Assembly (NCBI GenBank): GCA_024707385.1 | Contig: JANPZW010000013.1 | Coordinates: 505,465-569,464, forward strand | Direction: 5' to 3' | DNA length: 64,000 nucleotides | Source of the DNA: Cellvibrionaceae bacterium | GTDB lineage: Bacteria; Pseudomonadota; Gammaproteobacteria; Pseudomonadales; Cellvibrionaceae | Shown here: positions 1-8,520 of the stretch, piece after piece | How the letters are laid out: every line of letters starts with the position of its first letter | Numbering within the stretch: position 1 is the first letter of the stretch | Made by a program: the position numbers and the translations under genes | The notes under the pieces: model-generated | What the model was told of the DNA's origin: nothing | What the model saw: the letters and a program-made list of their open reading frames with translations, nothing else | Database searches by the model: none

Positions 1-118
1 GCACGGGCGCGGTGCTGACAGCAAAGGTGTATCGCTGCGTCTGAGTCGGTGCGGAACTACAGCCGGTCAACAAACTCAGCGCCATACAAAACAGGGCAAA
101 ACAAAAAAGAGGCCGCAT
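1..118 (-). CDS. pqiC: PqiC-like outer-membrane lipoprotein (partial, N-terminus only)
   Basis: The reading frame starts with ATG at 118 on the minus strand and runs off the window edge after 39 codons. It begins with a hydrophobic leader and a lipobox (LLTGC, Cys at about residue 20), followed by a Ser/Thr/Gln-rich stretch and RYTF. This matches the start of PqiC/YmbA (DUF330) lipoproteins, which sit in the outer membrane and work with PqiA and PqiB in lipid transport across the envelope. Its ATG shares one base with the pqiB stop codon, so the two are translationally coupled. The family call rests on the lipobox and its position right after pqiB; most of the protein lies outside the window. 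Confidence 0.75.
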   Translation of the reverse strand, partial: MRPLFCFALFCMALSLLTGCSSAPTQTQRYTFAVSTAPV

Positions 119-1733
119 CAATCTTCCCCAAAAATCAGTGCATTCGGTTTGCGATTTAATTTTTCACCCAGCCGCTCCATGGTTTCGGCAGCGGACTGTA
201 CCGCCTGCAACATGGTGCGCAATTCATATTGGGTTTGCGAATCCGGGCTGAGCATCGCATCGGCGGATTGCAGCGTCGCGGTCATATCCCGCATCGCGGC
301 TTGCGCGTCGCGCATGGTGGCCTCGAGCTGCTCGCTGGCGACGCTGATATTGCCCAGCGTTTTATCCAGTTTGGCAGCGGCATTTTTTTCATCCAACACT
401 TTCAGCATATTGTTGAGACTGGCGAGACTCTGCGCCAAATCCGTACCCATTTTATCCAGCGGAATCTGGTTGATTTTTTTCGCCAGCGTATTCAGCTGCT
501 GTTCCAGATCCTCACCGGAGTCATCCACCGTGGGAATTTCCGTATATTGTTCGGAGCGGGTAAAAGTGCCCGGCGCCGGATCGAGGGGAAAACCCAGGTC
601 GATCATGCGCGAACCGGTGATCAGGCTTGCGGTTTTCAGTTTTGCCCGCAATCCCTTTTGCACCAACTTTTCCAACTGCGTATCGAATTCCTCGCGCGAA
701 GGTTCGCCATCGGGATCGAGGCGCTGCGGCTCCATGGAAATATAAACATGCAGGCTGTCCGGATGTTTATCCACGGTATGCAATTGCACATCCACCACTT
801 CACCCACTTTGATACCACGAAATTCCACCGGCGCGCCCTCTTTCAACCCGCGCACGGAATGGCTGAATTTGAGCAGGTAAAAATATTTCAGCGTGTACCG
901 CTCCTCGATGACGGAATTGCGATCGGTGTACAAATAAAATTGATGGTCGCTGGATGCGCGTTGCGGCGCTTCGAAGCCAACGGTATTCTCAAACGCAATT
1001 CCGCCGTTGATGATCGAAGCGAGTGATCCGACCTCTGCTTTGATGCCCTCAGCTCCTATGCTGACATCAACGCCGCTGACGTTCCAAAAACGGCTGCGCT
1101 GCAATACCAGCTTGTCGTGGGGGCTTCGATGAAAATGCGGATTTCAACATTGTTGCCATTTTCCGCCAGCCGGTAGCTGGTGACCTCGCCCACTTTCAGC
1201 TGGCGAAAATAAACCGGCGAGCCCAGATCGATGGAACGCAGCGAATCCGCCAGCAATACATATTGAGTGCCCTGATCATCGGATTGGATTGCCGGCGGCT
1301 CCGTCAAACCGGTAAACACCCGCTGAAAATCTCCCGGCTTGCCCGGATCCATCACAATATAAATTCCCGAAATTAATGTGCCCAGATTAGAAACACCACT
1401 GGCGCTGACCCGAGGGCTTACCAACCAGAAACGACTGTTTTCACTGAGATGACGACTGACCTGGCGATCGAGCAGGGCGTAGACACGCACTTTGGAAAGA
1501 TCGTCGTTCAAGCGGATTCTGGTGATTTTTCCCACCGGCACGTCTTTCAATCGCACCTGGGTCTGCCCGACCTGAATGCCGTTGGCGTTGTCGAATATCA
1601 ATTCGATTTCCGTGCCCTTTTGCTGGAATGAGCGCAGCGCCAGCCAACCGGCAATGAGCAGTGCCACCAGAGGAACTATCCAAATGGGCGAAATGGAGGG
1701 TGCGGATTTGAGTTGGGCTTTATTCAGCTTCAC
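118..1733 (-). CDS. pqiB: PqiB, MCE-domain intermembrane transport protein (one frameshift)
   Basis: PqiB is a periplasmic, inner-membrane-anchored protein with tandem MCE domains that forms a tunnel for lipids towards the outer membrane. The GTG start at 1733 has an AGGAAG ribosome site just upstream. Residues 15-35 form the membrane anchor and are followed by MCE repeats (for example GIQVGQTQVRLKDVPVGKI, then the SIDLGSPVYFRQLKVGEV and GAPVEFRGIKVGEVVDV segments), then a C-terminal helical tail. The frame breaks at the five-G run at 1119-1123; adding one base gives EAPHDKLVLQRSRFW and a 538-residue protein, close to the usual length of about 545. I treat the break as a sequencing error. pqiA lies upstream and pqiC overlaps its stop. 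Confidence 0.88.
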
Positions 1734-1801
1734 GCCAATCTTCCTATAAGGCGATTGATAAAAGGAAAACGATCAATGGAGCGGATAAACATATCTGCAT
1801 A

Positions 1802-3127
1802 TTATTCACGGGTTAAATTTACTGTGTTGAGCTGCGCAAGCGTGCGTACACGCGCTTCGGCGGGATCGTTTTCTGCGGCGTTGTCCCAGATCAGGCGCGG
1901 ATCAAAATTCTCCGCCGCCAGCATGGTCAGCACCACCACCGCGGCAAAAGGCAAAAGCGCGGCGCCGGGTTCGACCTGGCCTATTAAACCAAACTGCACT
2001 ACCGCCGTCAGCAGCGTCACCACGTACACATCCACCATCGACCAGCGGCCGATAAATTTCGTCGTTCGATACATCCAAAAACGCAATCGCGTCGCACCGG
2101 TCATGCGCGCCTGAATCGACCAGACCAAAAAAATCAGCATCATGAGTTTGAGAATCGGCACCACCATACTGGCGACGAACACCACAATGGCGATCAACCA
2201 CAAATCATTCGCAGCGAGATCGACCACGCCCGACCAGATGGTGCTGTTATAACTGGTCGCCAATTCGTCGTAATGCATGATCGGATAAAGATTGGCGGGA
2301 ATGTAGAGCACTATGGAAGCCAGAATCAGCGCGCTGGTTTTTTGCAAACTGTCGGGGATGCGGGTGTGGATACGGGTGTTGCAGCGCGGACAGTGACCCC
2401 GCTCCATAACTATGCTCTCGCCCACCATGGCTTTGCAGATATCGCAGTCGTAGAGGTTTTCATTGGGATCGCGACTGAAGCAATTGCTGGCGTGGAGCCA
2501 GTTCCACAGGTTCTGCTTGTCCATCACCCAATAACCGGCCTGCAGCAGACCCACCAGCAAAAAGAACAGCGGCATGCCCGGCCCGAGATGCACGGTGGCG
2601 CTGTCGCCGAGTTTTACTGTGGTCACCAAAACGCCCAGCAGAAATACGTCCTGCATGATCCAGTGCTGCACGCGCTCCAGCCAGCGCAGGACGAAAATCT
2701 GTCCCGGCAGCCGGCGATTGAACCTGTAGGGCAGCAGCAGATAGAGCAGCGCGGCGACTTCCAGCATGGGCAGCAAAAAGATGGTCACCAGCACCAGCGC
2801 CGCCAATATCCACTGCTCCCGGTCCATCAGCGCGCCGACACCGGAGAGAATGGTTGCCGGCTGCGTCACACTGCCGAGTTGCAAGGTAAAGAAGGTGAAG
2901 GCATTGGCGCCGATAAACAGGATCAGCGCCGCCACCGCGAGCGCGGTGGTGGTGTCGAGCCAGGGGCCGCGGCCGAAGTTCAAAACCCGATCACAATTAG
3001 TACAGACCAGCTGCTGCGCTTGCTGCAGTGGCTCTGTTGCCTGCAACGCGCCGCAGTCCGGGCACACCAGCCAGTCGTCACGATGCTCAGCGATGACCGG
3101 TGTGGCGGGGACTTTAGCGGCGGTCAT
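1802..3127 (-). CDS. pqiA: PqiA-like inner-membrane protein with two zinc-ribbon/PqiA modules
   Basis: This 441-residue protein has two copies of the PqiA module. Each starts with a zinc-ribbon pair: CPDCG...CTNC near residues 24-46, and CDICK...CPRCN in the middle. Each is followed by several transmembrane helices (for example TTALAVAALILFIGANAFTF). PqiA is the inner-membrane partner of the PqiB MCE protein. The ORF is also open from a TTG at 3139 that overlaps the ubiI stop, but I prefer the ATG at 3127. It lies 8 bases after ubiI and 68 bases before pqiB, so it is probably co-transcribed with the ubi genes. Family assignment is firm; the physiological lipid substrate is not known from sequence. 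Confidence 0.9.
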   Translation of the reverse strand: MTAAKVPATPVIAEHRDDWLVCPDCGALQATEPLQQAQQLVCTNCDRVLNFGRGPWLDTTTALAVAALILFIGANAFTFFTLQLGSVTQPATILSGVGALMDREQWILAALVLVTIFLLPMLEVAALLYLLLPYRFNRRLPGQIFVLRWLERVQHWIMQDVFLLGVLVTTVKLGDSATVHLGPGMPLFFLLVGLLQAGYWVMDKQNLWNWLHASNCFSRDPNENLYDCDICKAMVGESIVMERGHCPRCNTRIHTRIPDSLQKTSALILASIVLYIPANLYPIMHYDELATSYNSTIWSGVVDLAANDLWLIAIVVFVASMVVPILKLMMLIFLVWSIQARMTGATRLRFWMYRTTKFIGRWSMVDVYVVTLLTAVVQFGLIGQVEPGAALLPFAAVVVLTMLAAENFDPRLIWDNAAENDPAEARVRTLAQLNTVNLTRE

Positions 3128-3135
3128 AATCCTGC

Positions 3136-4353
3136 TCAAACATCACCTGCGGCCACTTGCATCAGCAGGCGCTTCAACCAGAGCTGACCATCGACCCAGT
3201 TCATGCCGCGATTGCGCACCGCCAACAGCGACGGCGAGTCGGCGCCGAACAGGCGCTTGAAGCCCTCCATCGACGCCATGGCGGAGAGATTGTGAAATTT
3301 GCGCTGGCGCTGATAGCGCTGCACCACCGAGTCATGGCTGAGCGGCACCCGGCGCCGCTGGGCGCGCAAAATCTCCGCCGCCAGGGCCTTTGCGTCATAC
3401 AACCCGAGATTGACCCCCTGCCCCGCCAACGGATGAATCGTATGGGCCGCGTCGCCCACCAAGGCAAAACCGGCGCGACCGTATTCGGAGGCGTGGCGCT
3501 GCCACAGAGGGATCGCGTGGCGTTGGTCGGCCCATTCCACCTCACCCAGGCAGGCTTCGCTGACCTGGGTGAGTTCGGCGCAGAATGTCTTGTCATCCAG
3601 CCCCATCATGCGCTCCGCCACCGCCTCCTCCAGCGACCACACGATGGAGCAATGACGGCCGGGATCGGCGGGACCATCCTGCAACGGCAGAAATGCCAGC
3701 GGCCCCTGATGGCTGAAGCGCTGGCGTGCAATGAAGTCGTGAGAGGCGGCGGTGCGCACCGTGGTCACTATGGCGGAGTGGTTATACGCCCATGAGCTGA
3801 CCGGAATATGGGCGAGTTCGCGCAGCCGGGAGTGGCCGCCGTCGGCGCCGATCAACAAAGGCGCTAGCAGTACGCGGCCGTCGGACAGGGTGAGTTGATT
3901 GAGATCATTGATCTGATCCCACGTTTCCACACCCACCGGCGCCAGCAGCTGTACGCGGGGTTGCAGCACCTGGTGCAGCGCTCGCAGCACGACGCTGTTT
4001 TCGACGATAAATCCGAGTTGGTCCCGGTGCAGATCGTCGCAGGAAAAACGGATGCGGCCGTTGCCTTCGCCGTCCCACACTTCCATGCCGCGATACGGGC
4101 AGTGGCGCTGGCTAACCACCCCCGGCCAGACCTCCAGTTCGCGCAGGAACTGCACGGCGGCGGCGCTCAGCGCCACCACCCGCGGATCGAAACCACCCTC
4201 GGGCGGCGGTTGCGGCTGGTTGGCATCCACCACCACGACTTTGATAGCGCTGGCCGCGGTCAAGGCACAGGCCAGCGCGCTGCCCACCAGACCGGCACCG
4301 ACAACGATCACGTCCGCACTTTCGGCTATTACTTTGTTCGCTGATTCTGACAC
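3136..4353 (-). CDS. ubiI: UbiI/VisC-type FAD-dependent ubiquinone-biosynthesis hydroxylase
   Basis: A 405-residue flavoprotein monooxygenase of the UbiH/COQ6 family. The N-terminal dinucleotide-binding loop is VIVVGAGLVGSALA (residues 15-28). The DG motif appears as LLIGADGGHSRLRE. The second FAD motif is GFALVGDAAHTIHPLAGQGVNLGLYDA. These enzymes hydroxylate the ring of the ubiquinone precursor with O2 and NADPH. The gene order pepP-ubiH-visC in related bacteria supports the UbiI (2-octaprenylphenol hydroxylase) assignment rather than a second UbiH, but the exact ring position cannot be read from sequence. It starts with GTG at 4353, 12 bases after the ubiH stop, and ends just before pqiA. 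Confidence 0.88.
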   Translation of the reverse strand: MSESANKVIAESADVIVVGAGLVGSALACALTAASAIKVVVVDANQPQPPPEGGFDPRVVALSAAAVQFLRELEVWPGVVSQRHCPYRGMEVWDGEGNGRIRFSCDDLHRDQLGFIVENSVVLRALHQVLQPRVQLLAPVGVETWDQINDLNQLTLSDGRVLLAPLLIGADGGHSRLRELAHIPVSSWAYNHSAIVTTVRTAASHDFIARQRFSHQGPLAFLPLQDGPADPGRHCSIVWSLEEAVAERMMGLDDKTFCAELTQVSEACLGEVEWADQRHAIPLWQRHASEYGRAGFALVGDAAHTIHPLAGQGVNLGLYDAKALAAEILRAQRRRVPLSHDSVVQRYQRQRKFHNLSAMASMEGFKRLFGADSPSLLAVRNRGMNWVDGQLWLKRLLMQVAAGDV

Positions 4354-4365
4354 TACCTGTCCTCG

Positions 4366-5640
4366 TTAAGAATCCTGCGCCAGCCGGACCCAAGGATTGG
4401 CCCGCCGGCTGCCGCGCCCAGAAAGCTGGCGGATAAAAGCATCGCGAATGGTCACACTCCACTCCACACCGATCATTCCCAGGTTGCGCAGCAGAATCCA
4501 ATGGGGTTCGTGGGCGCGAAACAATTCGTTGAAACCATCGCTCAAGCGCACCGTATTGCGCTGATCACCGGCTTGGCGCCGTTCGTATTCCTGCAGCAGC
4601 GCCAGATCGCCGAGCCCGCCTGCACCGGCGCTTTGCAGCACCTCGGCCAGACGCAAACCATCGCGCAACGCCAGGTTGTAGCCCTGCCCCGCCACCGGGT
4701 GCAGGAAATGCGCCGCGTTGCCCATCAGCACCACGCCCGAGCGCACCTGCTCGCGCGCCAGGCAAAGGCGCAACGGATAGCTCTGCCGCACCCCCACCTG
4801 CTGCAAACGTCCGAGCCGGTAGCCAAATTCGCTCTGCAAATGGTGCAAAAAGGTCTGATCATCCAGAGCCAGCGCATCCTCCGCCTGCAGCGACGGCCAG
4901 GTCCACACCACGGCGCTGGTGCGGCCATCGGGTCCGCCCAGAGGCAGAAAAGCCAGCGGACCATGGTGGGTGAAACGCTCGAAAGCAGTCTCCCCGTGAC
5001 TCTGTTCATGGCGCACATTGGCGATGATCGCGCTCTGCTGGTAATCCTTGCTGAACTCGCCGATCCCCAATTGCCGGCGCAGTGGTGAATCCGCACCGTC
5101 GGCCACCACGGCCAGCTCCGCCTCCAGACTCTGGTCGCCCAACTCCAGGCGCACTCCGCCCTGTCGTTTGACCAAGCGCTGCACCTGGGCCGGCGCTTTC
5201 AGCTCCAAACCTTCGCAGGCCAGCATGGCGTCCGTCAGCGCGCGTCCGAGGGCGCGGTTTTCAACCACATAGCCTAAAGGCTCGCCCGCATTGCTATCAG
5301 TGTCCAGGCGCACCCAACCCAGATGGCCGCGATCGGACACCTGCACTCGGCGAATCGCAGTGACATGGGCGGCCAATGCCGGCCAGACACCCAAGCGGCG
5401 CAAGGTCGCAGCGCTGGTCGGCGCCAGCGCCGTGGTGCGCGCATCAAAATTGGGGGTTGCCAACGCCTGATCACTGGCGCTCTCCAGCGCTTTTTGTTCG
5501 ATCAGGACGACCCGCCGCCCCGGCAAGGTTTTGCAAAACAGCAACGCGAGGGCCGCGCCCATCAACCCGCCGCCGATTATGGCGATGTCATAACGGGCAA
5601 TGTCATAACGAGCAATGTCAGAGCGGGAAGTCGCGCTCAT
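4366..5640 (-). CDS. ubiH: UbiH, 2-octaprenyl-6-methoxyphenol hydroxylase
   Basis: This 424-residue FAD hydroxylase has the GxGxxG-type loop IIGGGLMGAALALLF, the DG motif VVADGADSPLRRQLG and the second FAD motif SGVVLMGNAAHFLHPVAGQGYNLALRDG. It acts in aerobic ubiquinone synthesis together with the adjacent UbiI. I chose the ATG at 5640 because it overlaps the pepP stop (ATGA) and because the frame upstream lies inside pepP. The N-terminus contains three copies of DIARY or DIA, encoded by a 15-base tandem repeat (about 5576-5620), placed directly before the FAD-binding strand; this is unusual for the family. The GN in place of GD in the second FAD motif (VVLMGNAAH) is also seen in UbiH proteins. 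Confidence 0.92.
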   Translation of the reverse strand: MSATSRSDIARYDIARYDIAIIGGGLMGAALALLFCKTLPGRRVVLIEQKALESASDQALATPNFDARTTALAPTSAATLRRLGVWPALAAHVTAIRRVQVSDRGHLGWVRLDTDSNAGEPLGYVVENRALGRALTDAMLACEGLELKAPAQVQRLVKRQGGVRLELGDQSLEAELAVVADGADSPLRRQLGIGEFSKDYQQSAIIANVRHEQSHGETAFERFTHHGPLAFLPLGGPDGRTSAVVWTWPSLQAEDALALDDQTFLHHLQSEFGYRLGRLQQVGVRQSYPLRLCLAREQVRSGVVLMGNAAHFLHPVAGQGYNLALRDGLRLAEVLQSAGAGGLGDLALLQEYERRQAGDQRNTVRLSDGFNELFRAHEPHWILLRNLGMIGVEWSVTIRDAFIRQLSGRGSRRANPWVRLAQDS

Positions 5641-6974
5641 GCGGATTTGGCACCGCGGCGGGCCGTCGCCATCAGGGCTTCGATCTCCGCCACAGTCTTG
5701 GGCACGCCTGCGGTCAGCACGTCGCAACCGTCTTTGGTAACCACCACATCGTCTTCAATGCGAATGCCGATGCCGCACCATTTTTTTGCCACCTGCTCAT
5801 TGTCGGGCGCCACATAGAGGCCGGGCTCAACGGTTAATACCATTCCTGGCTCAAACACCCGCCACTGCCCGTGAACCTTGTAATCGCCCACATCATGCAC
5901 ATCCATACCCAACCAATGGCCAGTGCGGTGCATATAAAAGGGCCTATAAGCTTCAGCGGCGATAAGCTGTTCCACTTCCCCCTGCAACAGGCCGTGGCGC
6001 ACCAGACCTTCGGTCAAAACCCGCACCGCCGCATCGTGCGGTTCATTCCAGTGGTTGCCGGGTTTGACTGCGGCAATGGCGGCCGCCTGGGCGTCCAACA
6101 CCACTTCATAAAGGGCTTTCTGCTCGCGGGAAAAAACGCCGTTGACGGGGAAAGTGCGGGTGATGTCGGAGGCGTAGTATTCGTATTCGCAACCCGCGTC
6201 GATCAGCACCAGATCGCCGTCGCGCAGCACTTGGTTATTGTCGATGTAATGCAGAATGCAGCCGTTGGCGCCGCCGCCGACGATGCTGTTATACGCAGGA
6301 AAACGCGCGCCATTCATGGCGAACTCGTGTTGAATCTCCGCCTCCAGCTGATACTCGTACACACCCGGCGCGCAGTAGCGCATGGCGCGGCAGTGCGCCT
6401 GGGCGGCGATCTCCGCCGATTTAGCCATCAAGCGGATTTCCGCCGCGCTTTTGAACAGGCGCATATCGTGGAGGAAATGGTTGAGATCGAGAAATTCCCC
6501 TGGCGGCGTGGCGCCCGAGCGCACTTTGGCGCGAATGCGGTTGATCCAGCCCATGACCTGGGTGTCGAATTCGATATCGCGCCCGAGGGCGTAGTAGACA
6601 CGCTCGCGCCCCTCGATAAGACCCGGCAAGATTTCATCGATGTCGTCGATAGGGAAAGCGTCATCGGCGCCGTGGATCTTGCATGCGCCTTCGGGCCCCG
6701 CGCGATAACCGTCCCAGATTTCCTTCGCTTTATCGCGCTCGCGACAGAAAATCACAAACTCACCGTGGGCGCGCCCCGGAATCAGAACCAGCACTACTTC
6801 CGGCTCGTCAAAACCGCTGAGATAGTGCACATCGCTATCCTGGCGATAGCTGTAATGGGTATCGCGGCTGCGAATTTTTTCCTTCGCGGAAGGCACTATG
6901 GCGATGCTGTTGGGCTCCATTTGGGCCATCAGCTCTTTGCGGCGACGGGCGTATTCGGCTTTGCTGATCGACAT
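5637..6974 (-). CDS. pepP: PepP, Xaa-Pro aminopeptidase P
   Basis: A 445-residue metallopeptidase of family M24B that removes an N-terminal residue preceding proline. The N-terminal AMP_N domain starts with ISKAEYARRRKELMAQM. The pita-bread catalytic domain carries the expected metal ligands: VLIDAGCEYEYYASDITRTFP (two Asp), HRTGHWLGMDVHD (His), VLTVEPGLY (Glu) and GIGIRIEDDVVVT (Glu). Length and motif order match E. coli PepP. It starts 22 bases after ygfB and overlaps ubiH, as in Pseudomonas and Escherichia where pepP lies in the ubiH operon. No irregularities seen. Confidence 0.95.
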   Translation of the reverse strand: MSISKAEYARRRKELMAQMEPNSIAIVPSAKEKIRSRDTHYSYRQDSDVHYLSGFDEPEVVLVLIPGRAHGEFVIFCRERDKAKEIWDGYRAGPEGACKIHGADDAFPIDDIDEILPGLIEGRERVYYALGRDIEFDTQVMGWINRIRAKVRSGATPPGEFLDLNHFLHDMRLFKSAAEIRLMAKSAEIAAQAHCRAMRYCAPGVYEYQLEAEIQHEFAMNGARFPAYNSIVGGGANGCILHYIDNNQVLRDGDLVLIDAGCEYEYYASDITRTFPVNGVFSREQKALYEVVLDAQAAAIAAVKPGNHWNEPHDAAVRVLTEGLVRHGLLQGEVEQLIAAEAYRPFYMHRTGHWLGMDVHDVGDYKVHGQWRVFEPGMVLTVEPGLYVAPDNEQVAKKWCGIGIRIEDDVVVTKDGCDVLTAGVPKTVAEIEALMATARRGAKSA

Positions 6975-6995
6975 GGGATTCTCGGCTGATTGAAC

Positions 6996-7553
6996 TCAAT
7001 GACGGGTAACGGAGGCGTCCGGAATATTGGCTGCGCTGGCGCGCAGTTGGGAGGCAACGCTAAACAGGGTCATACGGGCATATTCCACCAGGGCCAGCAG
7101 ATCCTGCTCCGACTCCTCGGATTCGCCGCAGGACTCATCAAGTCGCGCAATTTCCGCAAGGTCGGCAAGCGCCTCGCGCGCGTCGTCATCCAAATGCAGC
7201 AAGACCTCGTCACCGTGGTTGGCGAAACCGTGCAAAAAACCCTGGCACCAGAGCGCCAGCCCCTCCGCCCGCACCGCCACTGACAGCACATCGTCCGGCA
7301 GGAGCAGCTGAAGGTTGTATTGACCCTCATTCAAAGCGCCGTTGATCAGGTCGTACTGGGCTTCCAAAGCCGCGTCCACGGCTGCCGTATCGGCATCCTC
7401 CAGCAGATCCATAAAATCACGCGCCATCGCCTTCCAATCGTTGCGCGGGGTGCGGCATTGAATTCCGCAGAGCAGTCCATGCAGCTCGGCGGGGGTGCAG
7501 ATGGCGCCCACCCGCAATAAAAAATCACTCCAGTCTTGATAGGAAATCTGCAT
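6996..7553 (-). CDS. ygfB: YgfB/UPF0149 family protein
   Basis: A 185-residue acidic helical protein of the UPF0149 (YgfB/YecA) family. Recognisable features are the N-terminal YQDWSDFLLRVGAICTPAELHGLLCG and the central LALWCQGFLHGF, followed by an acidic stretch rich in Glu and Ser. I chose the ATG at 7553 because a GAGGTG ribosome site precedes it; the frame is open further upstream without family similarity. It is the first gene of the pepP-ubiH-ubiI-pqiABC operon. In Pseudomonas, YgfB is reported to affect antibiotic resistance by antagonising AlpA; whether this holds here is unknown. Confidence 0.88.
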   Translation of the reverse strand: MQISYQDWSDFLLRVGAICTPAELHGLLCGIQCRTPRNDWKAMARDFMDLLEDADTAAVDAALEAQYDLINGALNEGQYNLQLLLPDDVLSVAVRAEGLALWCQGFLHGFANHGDEVLLHLDDDAREALADLAEIARLDESCGESEESEQDLLALVEYARMTLFSVASQLRASAANIPDASVTRH

Positions 7554-7686
7554 CGGAAAGGTCACCTCGGGATGCGGCGAAAAGCGTGTGGAAACAGCGT
7601 GGATGATAGGCGGCGAGGCCGGAAAAACGGCCATGCTATCACGAATTTTTGCCGCTTTTACCGCGCCCTGCGCGGGTGAACCTCGC

Positions 7687-7715
7687 TTGACCGGCAAGGG
7701 GGCGGCCCCTATAGT
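7687..7715 (+). promoter_or_regulatory. Sigma-70-type promoter for the coiled-coil protein/zapA operon
   Basis: TTGACC at 7687-7692 and TATAGT at 7710-7715 are separated by 17 bases, close to the sigma-70 consensus. The predicted start of transcription is near 7722, just before the first ATG of the next ORF, which argues for its downstream ATG. Confidence 0.65.
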
Positions 7716-7747
7716 TACGCGCCATGGTTGCGCGACGGGCGAACTTT

Positions 7748-7960
7748 ATGTCGGAACGATTGATCGCTGAGGTTGAGGCCAAGCTGGAGCAACTGGTGCA
7801 GCGCTGCCAGCAACTCGACGCGGACAACCGCAGACTGCGTCAGCAGGAGCAGGAGTGGGCCAGTGAGCGCTCCCGCCTCATGGAAACCAATGAACTTGCG
7901 CGCACCCGCATCGAATCCCTGATCACCCGCCTTAAGCAATTCGAGAATTACCCGGAATGA
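7748..7960 (+). CDS. Small coiled-coil protein, TIGR02449-like, upstream of ZapA
   Basis: A protein of 70 residues that is almost entirely one heptad-patterned helix (LIAEVEAKLEQLVQRCQQL, RLRQQEQEW, RIESLITRLKQFE). It resembles the short coiled-coil proteins (TIGR02449 family) commonly encoded just before zapA in gammaproteobacteria. The frame is open from ATG 7724, but the predicted promoter would place transcription start at about 7722, so I prefer the ATG at 7748. The stop overlaps the zapA start (ATGA). A role in cell division alongside ZapA is inferred only from position and coiled-coil character. Confidence 0.75.
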   Translation: MSERLIAEVEAKLEQLVQRCQQLDADNRRLRQQEQEWASERSRLMETNELARTRIESLITRLKQFENYPE

Positions 7961-8253
7961 GCCACGATAGCAAACGTGTCAACGTGCGCATATTGGACAA
8001 GGAGTACCAAGTAGCCTGCCGTGCCGATGAAAAAGAAGCACTGCTCACCGCCGCCCAGGAACTTGACCAGCGTATGCGCCAGGTGCGCAACGCCGGGCCG
8101 TCGGCCATGGGCATGGACAGAATCGCCGTCATGGTCGCGCTCAATCTCTGCCACGAGTTGCAACAGGAGCGCAAGAAATCGTCCCAGGGCCAGGTCGCCG
8201 ATGATGTTCTCGAGCGCCTCGCAGCCAAACTCGATCGCGCTTTAAGCCCATAA
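7957..8253 (+). CDS. zapA: ZapA, FtsZ-ring associated cell division protein
   Basis: A 98-residue protein with the ZapA fold: an N-terminal beta/alpha head (VNVRILDKEYQVACRADEKEALLTAA), the family motif with LDQRMRQVRNAG, the conserved region DRIAVMVALNLCHELQQE, and a C-terminal coiled-coil tail. ZapA tetramers cross-link FtsZ filaments in the Z-ring. It overlaps the preceding coiled-coil gene by four bases. The 6S RNA gene follows directly, which is the classic arrangement in gammaproteobacteria. Confidence 0.92.
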   Translation: MSHDSKRVNVRILDKEYQVACRADEKEALLTAAQELDQRMRQVRNAGPSAMGMDRIAVMVALNLCHELQQERKKSSQGQVADDVLERLAAKLDRALSP

Positions 8254-8314
8254 ATAGCAGCCTGTCTATATCTGCAGGGAAAAATTTAGAGCTTTTATCG
8301 CCCGCCCTCTTTGT

Positions 8315-8320
8315 TATACT
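8315..8320 (+). promoter_or_regulatory. -10 element of the 6S RNA promoter
   Basis: TATACT lies about 8 bases before the predicted 5' end of 6S RNA. No good -35 hexamer is visible at the expected spacing. Confidence 0.5.
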
Positions 8321-8327
8321 TCAGCAA

Positions 8328-8500
8328 CGCCTTGGGTGTTCGCCAGTTGACGAATCCCTGAGCCGATACTGTGAAAACCGGAGGCTTCATGTTTGTGTTG
8401 TGTGCATGTCCGCGCGTCGGAAAGCCTAATACGCAACAGATCCCTCCCCCTTGAACCAATCGGGTTCAAGGGTTTAGTCAACAGCGGCACCCCAGGCTTC
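8328..8500 (+). ncRNA. ssrS: 6S RNA
   Basis: The stretch between zapA and the 5-formyl-THF cyclo-ligase holds the family signatures of 6S RNA: CCTGAGCCGATA near the 5' side, AAGCCTAATACGCAACAGA and the CCTTGAACC...GGGTTCAAGGGTT hairpin near the 3' side. The ends pair with each other (GCCTTGGGTG with CACCCCAGGC, one mismatch), giving the closing stem and a length of about 173 nucleotides. 6S RNA mimics an open promoter and binds sigma-70 RNA polymerase in stationary phase. The downstream gene fau is co-transcribed with 6S RNA in many relatives. End positions are estimates from the terminal stem. Confidence 0.9.
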
Positions 8501-8520
8501 CATCCAACACCCCCACCCCA

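Noticed and set aside
229..1026. A 265-codon plus-strand ORF opposite pqiB
   Set aside because: A shadow of the MCE gene on the other strand; no domain and no ribosome site.
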